Positions 10,486 to 21,208 of a DNA stretch of 64,000 nt are shown in pieces. The notes under the pieces were generated by a model. The model saw only the letters and a program-made list of their open reading frames with translations, did no database searches and was not told where the DNA came from. The stretch comes from Cunninghamia lanceolata (taxonomy: Eukaryota > Streptophyta > Pinopsida > Cupressales > Cupressaceae). Made by a program: the position numbers and the translations under genes. The stretch spans positions 14,623,001 through 14,687,000 of the forward strand of contig BSBN01001752.1 of the NCBI GenBank assembly GCA_027924645.1, written 5' to 3'. Numbering within the stretch: the stretch's first letter is position 1; each line of letters opens with the position of its first letter.

Positions 10486-11805
10486 AGTAGGTTATCTTCC
10501 TTTTAGAAAAATCTTCACGCAACTATAAAACACTAACACTATGATATTATGATTTTTCCTTAGTCATCACTTTTTGGCCTCTAGGCGCCATTCCTATATC
10601 TTGTTTATATATTTGTCTGGCTTTGTTCTCCTCCGTCAACCATACTTCACTCCGATGATCATTCATTTGTTGTATTTCGATTATATTTTGTACATAATGC
10701 GACAACCATCGCATGCTTTAAATTCTATTTTGTGCATATCCAACGATCACTATGTCCATGAGATAACAACTCTTTAATGCAATCTCCACTTCTCTCGGCA
10801 TGAGCCTTTGGAAGCTGTTGGCTTTCTTTATTTCTATTGTTATTTAACTTAATTTTTGTTAAAGGAAATTGTTTATTTTGGAGTCTTTTTGCTATCTTCT
10901 TATCATGTAAAAATTGATGTCCATATATCCTTTATCAATCACTGACTGAGAGAAAACTTAGTGTCTTAATTAACAACATTTTATTTCTCTTTTGTTTTGA
11001 TCGACTTTCCTTTTGAAGGCATTATCTTTGAGCCTTTCAAATACTCTGCAACAGTTATGCCATAGTTCGGCAGTGCCAGCATTGGTGGCATGCTCCTCAA
11101 TGCACAAATCACTTTCCTTATTACTACCATTAGAAGACTTTATTGATAATATTTTATCTATCATGTGATGGCATAGGATGTTCTAACTTATGATTAGTTT
11201 GCTTTGTTATCCTGGACGCCAACTTCTTTGACTTAAAGTATTGATCATTGTATGTTAAATTAAAAACTAATTACCCTACCCTCTTGGGGGTGACTCCTTA
11301 TCTTTTCATATCCTGTGATCTTTGCTGGCCAGTTCCCTCATGTGTAGCTATAATCATTAACATTATTTGTGGTATGACATAACAATGGGTCCGACAATGT
11401 TTTAAAAACACACATTGTTGAATAGATTAAAGATGGTGATCATTATTATAAATAATATAATTAAATACATAACTCAATCAAAAGGCTATTAATAAAATCA
11501 TAATACATTAATAGATTGTGGGCATATAACTCGATTACCTTAAAAAAAAGCCTTTCCCTACATAAATAGAAACATAGTGATAATCTCCAAAATATTGAAG
11601 ATAGTAGGAATAATTTGATTTCTTCAGTTCGTTATTAGATAAATCACCTTTCTCATAAATTCATTATAGATTGTAGTACTTAGCAAAACTTGTAGGCACT
11701 TAATGTATGAAACTAGTTTTTTTAGATCACCGAACAATCTTCTTATGTGCATCATAAACTCTCATACGACCTTCAAAATGAGAACGACATAAGTTGGCTT
11801 TTTCT
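10486..11805. other. Unassigned AT-rich sequence between B and D
   Basis: I see no transposon hallmark and no convincing gene. A 64-codon minus-strand frame at 10970-11164 has protein-like composition but no family I recognise and no clear exon signals. Before D inserted, this sequence was continuous with 46376 onward. Confidence 0.5.
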
Positions 11806-13045
11806 TGTTGCAAGTATGGGCCTAACTAGTGTTGTCATTGATGTCAACATACTCCTGTTGCATTAATGATAAGGATGGGATGAGCTATGTGCTGAGGATA
11901 TTGAGAAAATTAGTCTCAATCAGGAACAGTGAAGAACAGTGATGTCATAAGGTAAAAGTCTAAGATAGGATGAGGATCAGAGGATGTGTTTCAAAGGGTT
12001 TATAGATATGTGTCTTAAGGTGATCCAATAAAGATTTTAGAGGTCCACATGAAGATCTAAAGAAGTTGTGGTCACTCAAGTAAAACTAGTTCCGGCAGGT
12101 GTTCAGAGGTGACAGGGTGATACAGATAGGTCCAGTAAGGTCTGGAAATGAAATATCCTATTCTGCGGATTTGGTGGAGTGTTTAGGAAGTCCTTGTGAA
12201 GTATCAACTCGATTGGTTCATGGTTTGGAGGCCTACAAGCATCTATTCCTTTGTGACAGTGATGATAGACTGTGTTCTTGAGGTTCCAGATGAAGGAGAG
12301 AAGGATTTCAGTAAGTAGATGAAATGTGGATGTTCTTGGTGATTCAAGAAAGCTTGTGGAGATCTTTGGATCGTGTCCAATTTGTGTTAATGGTTCGCAT
12401 TGGAGTTGGAGCTCACAATTGAAGAATAACTTTTGGATGATGGTGTTCTTTCTAAGACTAGCTGACTGGATGAGTTACACATACTACGGATGTTCTTGTT
12501 GATGTTTTCCGACTTAGATGATCATTCCTAAGTTGATGTCTTGTATAAAAAAGAGATTGTGAAGTCATTTCAGAGAAGACTTGTGGAGATGAGTGTGTTG
12601 TAGTGAGGAGGAGAGTGAAAGGCAGAGTAGAAGTTTTGGGCTTAAATGGAACTAACTCAAGCATGGTGAAGATGCTATTTACCAGTTCAAGTATGTGATA
12701 CTTATTCTTTTGTAGACAGTGTGTCTCTTGTAGGTAGTGAGCCTCTTGTGAGTAGTGTGCTCGGGCAGTGAGCCCTTATTGGCATGTGCCATTTTTTTCT
12801 TTCTATTCTTCTAACAGAGAATACAATCTTGGGTTAGTCACCTTGTGGTTTTTCCCTTAACCAGGTTTTCCACATTAAAATCTTGGTGTCTCATGTGTTG
12901 ATGTGTTTCTACTCTTGATTTAAATGCATTATGTTTCATGATTGATTTATTGTTATACTGCTAAGTGAATGCAAGTGTTTAATAAGAGGAAAGTTTTAGA
13001 CAATTGATTCACCCCCCCTCTCAGTTGTCTGCCCTAAATCTAACA
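11806..13045 (+). repeat. Element D, 5' LTR (1240 bp)
   Basis: Starts TGTTGCAAGTATG and ends CTAAATCTAACA, matching 45147-46375. About 14 mismatches were counted in the first 255 bp. A candidate TATA box (TATAAAAAA) is at 12544-12552. The left flank TTTCT pairs with TTTCC after the 3' LTR. Confidence 0.9.
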
Positions 13046-13047
13046 AT

Positions 13048-13060
13048 TGGTATCAGAGCC
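13048..13060 (+). promoter_or_regulatory. Element D primer binding site, initiator tRNA-Met
   Basis: TGGTATCAGAGCC, the standard plant copia primer site complementary to initiator tRNA-Met, two bases after the LTR end. Confidence 0.95.
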
Positions 13061-13102
13061 AAGTTCCTCTAAAAAGAGCTTAACCACTTGAGGAGATCTA
13101 GG

Positions 13103-14398
13103 ATGGCGTCCTACAAGAAGGATAGTCCGAAGTTTGATGGAACCAATTTTAATCTTTGGAAAGGTCACATGAAATGTCACTTGCAATGTATGGGAATGGC
13201 GTACTAGACCATGGCTACAACATAATATGTACATCCATAGGGTGGTTTGAAAACCCAAAATGAAATCACTGATGCTAAAAACAATCTGCGGACTATAGAG
13301 GCTCTTCTAAGTGCATTATCTGATTCAAAGCTCTCAAATGTTATTGACCTACCAACTGCTTTTGAGATTTGGCAAAAACTGAAACTTTTACATGAAGGAG
13401 ACAAGTATGTTAAGAGTGCAAGGCTACAGAGTCTGAAAGGGAGATTTGAAAATCTGAAGATGAGAGATGATGAAAAGATTACTACATTTATGCCAAGAGT
13501 AAATGAGATTGTTTGTGGAATTAGAAATGTTGGTGGAGTCTTAAATGAAGATGAGATTGTTGGCAAAGTTCTCAGATCCCTTCCTGCTTCTTATAAAATC
13601 AAGGCTACTGCAATTGAAGAATATAGAGCTTACACAACCGTCACAAGAGATCAATTCGTTGGTAAATTGGCTGCATTTGAAATGGTCAAGTTTGGAGATG
13701 AACCCCCAAAGACTGAATCTGCATTCAAAGCCAGTGCCTCTGTAAAAGGAAAACAAAGGTTTGATCTAGGAGAAAACTCTTCAAGAAAACCATCATGGTA
13801 TGAAAAAGCAAGAAAAGACCTGGAAGAAGAAGAAGCTGAAACTGCTCACCTTGAATCTCTTATTGCAAAAAGACTGCCAAGAGGATCCGGTAAGTATGAA
13901 GGGAAATCGCCTTTTAAGTGTTTTAATTGCAATAAGATTGGTCATTTTGCCTCAAGATGTCCTGAAAGATTTTCAAGGCCAAATCCTAACAAATCAAAGT
14001 TCCAAAAGGATTGTTACTATGCTCGTGAAGAAGATGATGAAGGTGTAACAGATGATGAATCAGAGACAGGAGACAAATCCAGTAGTGACTGGGTGTTCAT
14101 TGCCATCAAGGAAGAAGATCCAATGCCCTCTGAATCTGTCAATCATAAAGTTGTAGAAAAAGCTCTGGCTGCCCAAGTTGAAGAGAAGGATGATTGGGTC
14201 ATTGACAGTGGTTGCTCTCACCATATGACCGGTGACAAAAACAAGTTCATAGATTTGGAAAGGTATGAAGGTGGTGTGGTAAAATTTGGTGATAATTTTG
14301 CTAGTAGAATCAGAGGTAAATGGACTATCTCTTTTGATGGAAGAAAAAAAAACCAGAAATGTACTGTATGTAGAAGGATTAAAGCACAATCTTCTTAG
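13103..14398 (+). pseudogene. Element D gag and protease (decayed)
   Basis: ATG at 13103 opens a copia Gag (MASYKKDSPKFDG, then a UBN2-type region to about 13720). Stops fall near 13205-13235, after which the frame is open from 13247 to 14398. It includes a CCHC knuckle (CFNCNKIGHFASRC near 13919) and the copia protease motif DSGCSHHMTG near 14206. A run of A at about 14343-14350 then shifts the frame, so the protease C-terminus continues in another frame. Confidence 0.9.
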
Positions 14399-15730
14399 TG
14401 TTGGTCAGTTGGTGGACAAAGGCTATGATCTCAGATTCAAGAATGGAAAGTGCAAGATCTTTGAGAGTTCTAGAACAAAGATTGCATCTGGTACCCAAAC
14501 AAAAGGTAACATCTTCCACTTGGTTGGTACTGGTAAAATTTGTTTGCTTGTTCAAGTTGATCAGAGTTAGCTATGGCATAGGAGAATGTGTCATGTAAAT
14601 TTTGATAATATCATCAAGATAAGCAATACTCAAGCTATAAGAGATCTTCCAAAATTGGTAAAACCTACAAATAGTTTGTGCAAAGAATGTCAGTTGGGAA
14701 AACAAAGCAAAGTCTCATTTAAAAGCAAGGAACAATCTTCTACTAGATTATTAGACTTAGTTCACACCGATTTATGTGGTCCGACTAGAATCAGAAGTGT
14801 GCAAGGTGATAGATACTTCATGTTGTTAATTGATGACTATTCTAGGATGATGTGGGTAACCTTTCTGAAAGAGAAATCAGAAGCTCTTGAGAAGTTCAAA
14901 ATATTCAAGGTTATGGTAGAGAATGAAGCCAGATTAAAACTGAAATGTCTGAGGTTTGATAGAGGTGGAGAATTCACATCCAGTGAGTTCATAGATTTTT
15001 GTGAGAAACATGGTATAAAGAGACAGTTGTCTGCTCCTAGGACTCCACAGTAGAACGGAGTAGTTGAGAGAAAGAACTGGACCATCTAGGAAGCTTCTAA
15101 GACCATGATGATGGAAGAAAATGTTCCTTAGATCTATTGGAGAGAAGCTGTCAGCACTACAGTCTATTCTCTCAATCGAGTTCAAATTAGAAGCAATACC
15201 AGTAAGACTACTTATGAACTTTGGTTTGGCATCGCTCCTACTATAAGGTATTTTAGAGTTTTTGGTAGCAAATGTTGCATTAAGAGAGATGAGGATTTAG
15301 GCAAATTTGATGCTAGAAGTGATGAAGGAATTTTCTTGGGCTACTCTATTCAAAGTAAAGCATACTGGTGTTATAACAAGAGATTGAGAAAGATTATAGA
15401 AAGTACTAATGTGAAGGTTGATGAAGGAATTGAAAACCCTCAAGGTTTTATGAATATGATGAAGATGATTAGAATGGTGTTTTGATTCAAGGAGCCCAAG
15501 CCTCTCCTGAAAAATAGACTCAAACTGATCCGGTAAATCAGGAAGAAGAGATGAGTTTTAATGAGCCTGATCAAGAATCAGAAGTGCAAGAAACTCCCAA
15601 AATTCCATGATATGTAAGACTGAACCACTTTGAAGATCAGATCATAAGTGACAAAAGCAAAGGTGTACAAACAAGAAGGAGAATTGCTCAAGATTCAGAT
15701 GAGTATTGTCTAATTTCAAAGATTGAACCT
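14340..15730 (+). pseudogene. Element D pre-integrase and integrase region (decayed)
   Basis: Continues in frame after the A-run shift: LKHNLLSVGQL, a broken LWHRRMCHV zinc region near 14575, then the integrase core (LVHTDLCGP, DDYSRMMWV, and FDRGGEFTS at about 14955-14985) to APRTPQ, where TAG replaces CAG of the usual PQQNGVVERKN. The E of the DDE triad follows the stop. More stops lie near 15090, 15130 and beyond 15480. The linker to the polymerase is frame-broken. Confidence 0.9.
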
Positions 15731-16017
15731 ATGACTGTGAATGAAGCATGCAATGATGAAAACTGGAATAAAGCAATGGAGGAAGAACTAATGCAAATTG
15801 AGAAAAATCACACTTGGGATCTTGTTCCTAGACCTAGAAACAAGAATGTGATTGGAACCAAATGGGTCTTCTGGAACAAACTAAATGAAGTTGGTGAAGT
15901 AATCAGAAATAAAGCTAGATTGGTCTGCAAGGGTTACTCTCAAATTGAAGGAATTGATTTTGAAGAGACTTTGTTCCGATGGCAAGAATTGAAACAGTTA
16001 GATTATTTCTTGCCTTT
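15731..16017 (+). pseudogene. Element D reverse transcriptase, N-terminal piece
   Basis: Typical copia RT start: EACNDENWNKAMEEEL, HTWDLVPRP, IGTKWVFWNKL, ARLVCKGYSQIEGIDFEETL. Homology breaks at 16017, where the LTR of E begins; the missing continuation is found at 43573. The bases CCTTT (16013-16017) are the left target duplication of E. Confidence 0.92.
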
Positions 16018-16278
16018 TGTTGTTCTCAAAATCAGCTACGCTCATTTTGTAGACAACCCCACGAAACTTGTCCGTTTCGTGAATCTACACTCTAAGATCG
16101 CAAATCGAGAAAAGATTTTCTTGTTCTCGTGCGAGGTCAGTTGACATTTTAAAACTCGTTTGCGACGTTTCCTTGAATTAATTTCTCGATATTTGCGAGG
16201 AAAATCCAAGTCGTAAATTGGTTAGGATGTTAATTTTAGTCGTTTTTTAAGTTTGTAAATTTTTTACTCTTGATATGC

Positions 16279-17395
16279 AAGAGCGGCAAAATTTGCCGCT
16301 CTTACATATTACTTAAGTTTTGTTTTTTATGCGATGGCGGCAAAATTGGCCGCTATTACATCGCTTTGAGTGAAATCTGTGAGAGCGGCAAAATTCGCCG
16401 CCATCGCATATGTTTTTCATCGTTGGTTCATGTAACGACGACAATTTTCGCCGACTTTGCATATTGGTTGATTCCATTGTCGTAGCGGCCGAAATTGCCA
16501 CCCGAACGAGATCTTCAGGATTCTACCGTCGAGTGCCATTAATGGCCACTCGTGCCAGCGCTTCAACTCCAGTTTTAGCCTTTTAAAAGCTTTTGTCCCC
16601 TTGCCACTCGTCATTCCTCATTCACAAGTCATTGTGCAACTCTCTCGACGTCCTCAAATTCTGCTTGATCGCACCATTCGAATTCGCCGACGGATCTAGC
16701 ATTGAGGACTTCACTAGGATCTCCATTTTCACCGCGGGTAAGTTTCTTTCTCGTTTTTCGTCTCCTTTTTCCCAGTTTTTCCAGAATTCTATGTTTTGAT
16801 TCTTGTTTCATTTTTCCTTGTGTTTTGTTTTTGTTTTTCGTTTCTTAGTCGTCGTTTTGTCGACCCTGTGAAAACCCTAGGTTTTACTCCCGAAAACCCT
16901 AGGGCTTGTGTTGTATTAATACTCCGAACCCCCAAATTCTGCTTGATCACCATCCCATTGATGGCAGATTTCACCGAGCCTACTCGGAGACCAGGTAACC
17001 TTCGCCGAGTTTTGAAACGGCGAACATCCCGAACCTCCGCACATAAACTCAAGTGTTGATCGAATGCAACAGCGCTCGAATTCACCGATATAACCTCAAT
17101 CCACTTTTCAAGTGCATTGTCGGTGAAATTCGCCGCTTGGGCATATTTAGAGCTTTCCCTCCATGCAGCGTCGGCAATTTTCGCCGACGGAACATCAAAA
17201 AGCAAAACTTACAACACCTTCCTGCATCGTCGGCGAAAATTGCCGCTCATACGCCAACACACCTTCCTGCATCATCAGCGAAAATTGCCGCTCCAACCAT
17301 CTCACTTTTTCTCAAACTGCAAAGGCGGCAAAATTCGCCGCCGATGCAAATATACCAAAACCCTCATTTGCAAGGGCGGCGAATTTTGCCGCCCG
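16279..17395. promoter_or_regulatory. Array of GCGGCAAA/TTTGCCGC palindromes in the U3 of E
   Basis: About a dozen copies of a short palindromic motif, GCGGCAAAATTYGCCGC and close variants, lie at 16279-16500 and 17125-17395. The first (16279-16303) has perfect 12-bp arms around one central A. Each half TTTGCCGC fits the plant E2F consensus TTTSSCGC, and GCCGCC cores fit AP2/ERF sites. They flank the proposed promoter and leader intron of the LTR ORF. The sequence pattern is clear; the factor assignment is inference. The 3' LTR carries the same array (28450-29570). Confidence 0.6.
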
Positions 17396-17593
17396 TGCAA
17401 AAAATATCTCAAATTTTCCTAACACTGGAAAATTTCTAATTTCATTTTCTCGAGCCCGCTTCTCCTCTGATCCTTGGCCAGCTGACTCTATAGCCCTTTT
17501 TCAAGTGCACTCCCATAGTCGTGATCGTCAACATGCAATTTTCCCAGATTGCCCATATTTTCCCTAATTGCATGATCATGATTTCTGTTGCAG
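16738..17593 (+). other. Possible intron in the leader of the LTR ORF
   Basis: CGCGGGTAAGTTTC at 16736-16749 is a strong donor, and TTTCTGTTGCAG ending at 17593 is a strong acceptor with a pyrimidine tract, 57 bases before the ORF start. Splicing would remove most of the second palindrome group. A weak TATA-like TTTTAAAAG lies near 16578. No transcript evidence is available; other donors such as CAGGTAACC near 16992 exist. Confidence 0.35.
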
Positions 17594-17650
17594 TTTCTTC
17601 TGCGGAGCTCCTTTTGACGTCAAACTTCTTCATGGTAAAAGTTCGTCCAA

Positions 17651-20600
17651 ATGACTGACTTGTCCCCGAAGAAGGCAAAAGCTATGAAGTACAAATATCA
17701 AGGTGTTTTCCCAATCACCTCAGTCCACTCTAATGTTGAAGATATTAGAGATACAGAGATTGGCCATGTTGATATGGCTGAGTTTGTAGAGAGAACCAAG
17801 TCGAGCAACCCCAGTGCTATGATGAGGAAAATAGTGGAAAGTAATATTCATCTGGTATCCTCCTTCCCAGTGGCGGCTCACAATACAGAATTTGTTCTTC
17901 AGTGCGCCCATTTCTACAACAAAGATATTAGAGCTGTGGTGGACGCCAGTGGTAATGTAATAATCAGGTTGGATCCTGAGTTCATTGACAAGGTGTTCAT
18001 GTGTCCTCCTGCAACAGAGGTGTTGAAGCTTGATTTCATCGAAGCTCAAAAGGAATATGACAAGAATCCAGAGAAGGCGAAGAAAGTAATCAACAACAAA
18101 TGGTTGAAGATTGCAAGGTCAAGTTTGTCTAGATGGCCACGCAGCTTCCCTCGAAGTGATTTTGTGGAAGAAGTTGGTGACTTGATTACCCTCCTCAGCA
18201 GGATAAGAGGTTTGTCTTCCTCTTCACAATTTCAGGAATGGATGTATCCCTTCATTAAGGTCATACTCCAAGGCAAGCAGGTTATTTTCTGGGGAGAACA
18301 AATCAGTAACGCTTTGCATGATCAGCTGACGAAGGTATCCACTACCTCCAAGTTCTTCATGACTTCCTACCTGGTATACATTGCAGCCTCCATGAGGATT
18401 TTTCCAGGATTGTCGTCAGAAGGGGATAGAAGAGTAGTCCCAGTATACCAGTACTATTCTCAGCTAACGTTGAAAGGCTCAATTCACCATTTCAGGAGAG
18501 TGAATGATGCATTCTTTGCTGTATTCTTGTGTCTTTTCAATCCCCAACTGGAGCAGAGAAGAATCTCAGATGAGGCATGGACAGTGGTTAATGGTTTTGG
18601 TTGCATGTTTTTGCAATTTCCATCTTTCTCCTACTTGAGGGTTGGCTTTTTTCAGGGCTACCCTTATATGCTTCCAAGGTTTCCTTCAGATAGATTGGTC
18701 TTGATGGAGTTGTGCGGGCAAATGATTGTCGTGCATAACAAACAGATGGAACTAAAGAAGCCCGGATTCAGATTTCCCGTAGAAATCGGTAGATACTCAG
18801 TATTGACTGCCGCAAAGGCAAGAGCTATGGAGACAGAGATGCAGTTGGTCACCATGAAGCAATTCAAGAGGAGACCAAAGTTTGATTACCGGGGTGTAAA
18901 GGATAAAATCAAGAGGAAAACACAGTTCCATGAACCCATGGTGGAAGATGTCTGGATAGATTTGAGAACAGAGGAAGACATCAGGAAACTGGACTATAGC
19001 AGGCTGTCTCTAGAGCAAATTGAATACCTAGGACTTGCTGATATCCCAGAGGACCTTGTGGATGATGGCGAATTGGTTGATGCCAAGTATGAAGCAGAAC
19101 AGATAGCTGGTACTCCTCTACCGCCAATCCAATGGTCCCAAAAGGAGCTGACTTCCCTAAGGAAGAGATTTGAACCCATATTGGCCAACACCAATAAGTG
19201 GCTGGAAGATAAAGGAATTACGCTGAAGGAATTCCTCACTGCTTCAGAAACTGAAGTGCAAGAGCAGACTGGTAAGAGGGTTGAAAACAGAATGAAGAAT
19301 AAGAGTGATGCTCCATCATCCTCTAAAACACATAAACCTAAAATCAGATTTGTGACAAAGAAAGAAAAAGTTGTTGAGAAGGAACCTGAAGCGAAAGATA
19401 TGGAAGTTGAGGAGCCAGCAGCCGAGGATCCAACAACTGAAGAGCCAGCTACAGAAGAGATGGATGTCGAAGACAAGGGGTCAGAGCAACAAGATAAAGA
19501 GGCTTTGTCTCCACAAGACAATACACCTGTCACACCCCCTGTGCCTGCTTCCCCCATTATCATTCCTTCCTCTGAATCCCCCTCTCCTCCTAAAATAATT
19601 TTTGATAATCCCTGGGGCACTTTTGAAAATATTCTCCATTCTTCTGATTCAATTCCTAGTTTGTCTTCTTCGTCATTTGATATAGGAGATACTTCTATGT
19701 TTGATCATTTTGTGATGAATACTGAGTAGGTTTCAAGTGCCAACGTAACAGGTGCTGTTTTTACCAACACCCCGCCTATTGTTTCTACCACTAGCACAAG
19801 TACAGTTCCAGTAACACCAGTGGTAGGAATGGACTCCAATGTGAATATTTCTCTGCTGCCACCTTGGTTGTCAGCTTACACGCCAAAGAGAAAAAAGCAA
19901 GTCATCTCTCCAGATGATTTTGATTTCACTAAGCTGGCACCTGCAAAACCTAAGGCTCCGAAGAAACCAAAGATCCTTTCAAGGGTACTTGAAGAAAAGG
20001 GGCAGAAAGTTTTGGAGATAGCAAAACCCCCACAGGATGCAACTGTTGAAAATTTTGACATGAATGACTATTCTATTTCGAGGGTTGAATTGGGCAAAAT
20101 CACCCATGAAAGCGCTAAAAATGATATGCAGTCAGCCATGGACATCCTGATCCAGAAATTCGACAGGGAAAAAGAAATGAAAGACTACTACAAGGCAAAA
20201 GTAGAACAGCTGACTGCAGTGGTAAGAAAGATCACATTGAATTCAGAAGCAGTTACTCCAGAGGCTGTATCTGTAGAAGACCTCGTCATCCTGAAAGCGG
20301 AAAAGACTCACCTTCGAGGGAAAGTACTTGAAGAATACTTGGACAGGATGCGAGCCCAGGGAATCTCTTTGCTCAAGGAGGTATTCGAGAAAATGGATAA
20401 GATGAGGAAAGTAAGAGCAGAACTCAACGATCTCATTGATGCCATCTCTCATGATATTGAGCACACAGAGGATACTCATGATAAATGGGTTGAAATGAGG
20501 AAGCTGAAAATGAGCATTTTAATATCCATTGGCGCCATTTCCAACAGGGATTCATATATAGAGACAAAGGAAGCTCTAATGTACAGGAGCAATGTGTTGA

Positions 20601-21004
20601 GAAATTTGATCAAGGATCTCGAAGCTGCAAAGGAAACCAGTGAAGAAAATGATGTTAACATTTTGCATAAGCTGGAGGAGTTGCCTTGTAAATTGGTATC
20701 ACAGGATAACCAGTTTCTTTCTGCAGAAGAAATGGTTAAGGAATTTGAGGACATGTTTCAGAAGGAATTTGAAGACAAGGTATTTTCAATAACTTCTGTG
20801 GACAGCATATTAGACAACCAGTTAACCTTGGACAATTTGAAAACCAGGTTAACCAATCATGCCAAGTCAATCACTACAGTAAGGGATGCCATAGTGAGGG
20901 CCAGGATGATCTTCAAAAACACATTCAAACCAGATAGCATTGAAATGCAGGCGACCTTCACTATGTATGATGACCACGTGAGAAAAGGTGGTGACACAAG
21001 TTGA
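17651..21004 (+). pseudogene. LTR-borne ORF of E, 5' copy, one stop codon (1117 codons)
   Basis: I do not recognise the family. The frame runs from ATG 17651 to TGA 21004 with a single TAG at 19727-19729 (codon 693), where the 3' LTR copy has CAG. Residues about 1-520 look globular (motifs such as RLDPEFIDKVFMCPPATEV, SRWPRSFPRSDF, SDEAWTVVNGFG). About 540-690 is low complexity, with an acidic EEPAAEDPTTEEP run and a Pro/Ser run. About 820-1015 is rich in charged heptad-like helix, probably coiled coil. No transmembrane segment, zinc knuckle or polymerase motif is seen. It lies entirely in U3, upstream of the TATA box, so it would be read from its own promoter or, in the 3' LTR, from the genomic RNA after pol. 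Confidence 0.75.
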
Positions 21005-21070
21005 AGCAGCTGGTTTTTCCCTTAGTTTATTTTCTGATTTCCATATGTACTTTCAAAACAGTTTTGGACA

Positions 21071-21147
21071 TTTTTACATGTACATTTTTGATATGCAATT
21101 ACATGTAAAAAAATAGGAAGTCCCAAGTCAATAAGGACTCCTATTTT
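21071..21147. repeat. Two adjacent hairpins between the LTR ORF and the TATA box
   Basis: Hairpin one has 12-bp perfect arms (TTTTTACATGTA at 21071-21082, complement at 21100-21111). Hairpin two pairs AAAATAGGAAGTCC (21110-21123) with GGACTCCTATTTT (21135-21147), one base unpaired. They sit 66 bases after the ORF stop and about 50 bases before the TATA box. They could help end the ORF transcript or mark the promoter edge; this is unproven. The 3' LTR has both. Confidence 0.55.
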
Positions 21148-21199
21148 TGAATAAGTCAAAGTAGTTGTAGATTTCCTAGATTTTCTCAAGGTCTTTCCC

Positions 21200-21208
21200 T
21201 ATAAATAA
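21200..21208 (+). promoter_or_regulatory. TATA box for the element E genomic RNA
   Basis: CCCTATAAATAAAGGGG, a strong plant TATA context, is conserved in the 3' LTR at about 42824. Transcription starting about 30 bases on would leave about 0.7 kb of R/U5, place the whole ORF in U3, and give the gag-pol RNA. Confidence 0.6.

Noticed and set aside
10970..11164. Minus-strand 64-codon frame as a host exon
   Set aside because: Protein-like composition, but no family, splice context or second exon seen; too weak to call.
17053..17567. Overlapping ORFs of 101-134 codons before the LTR ORF
   Set aside because: They arise from the GC-rich palindrome array, are open in several frames at once, and have repetitive products such as repeated SSAKIAA.
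17651..19729. Treating the LTR ORF as a free-standing host gene
   Set aside because: It is present twice at matching places inside LTRs bounded by target duplications, so it belongs to element E whatever its origin.
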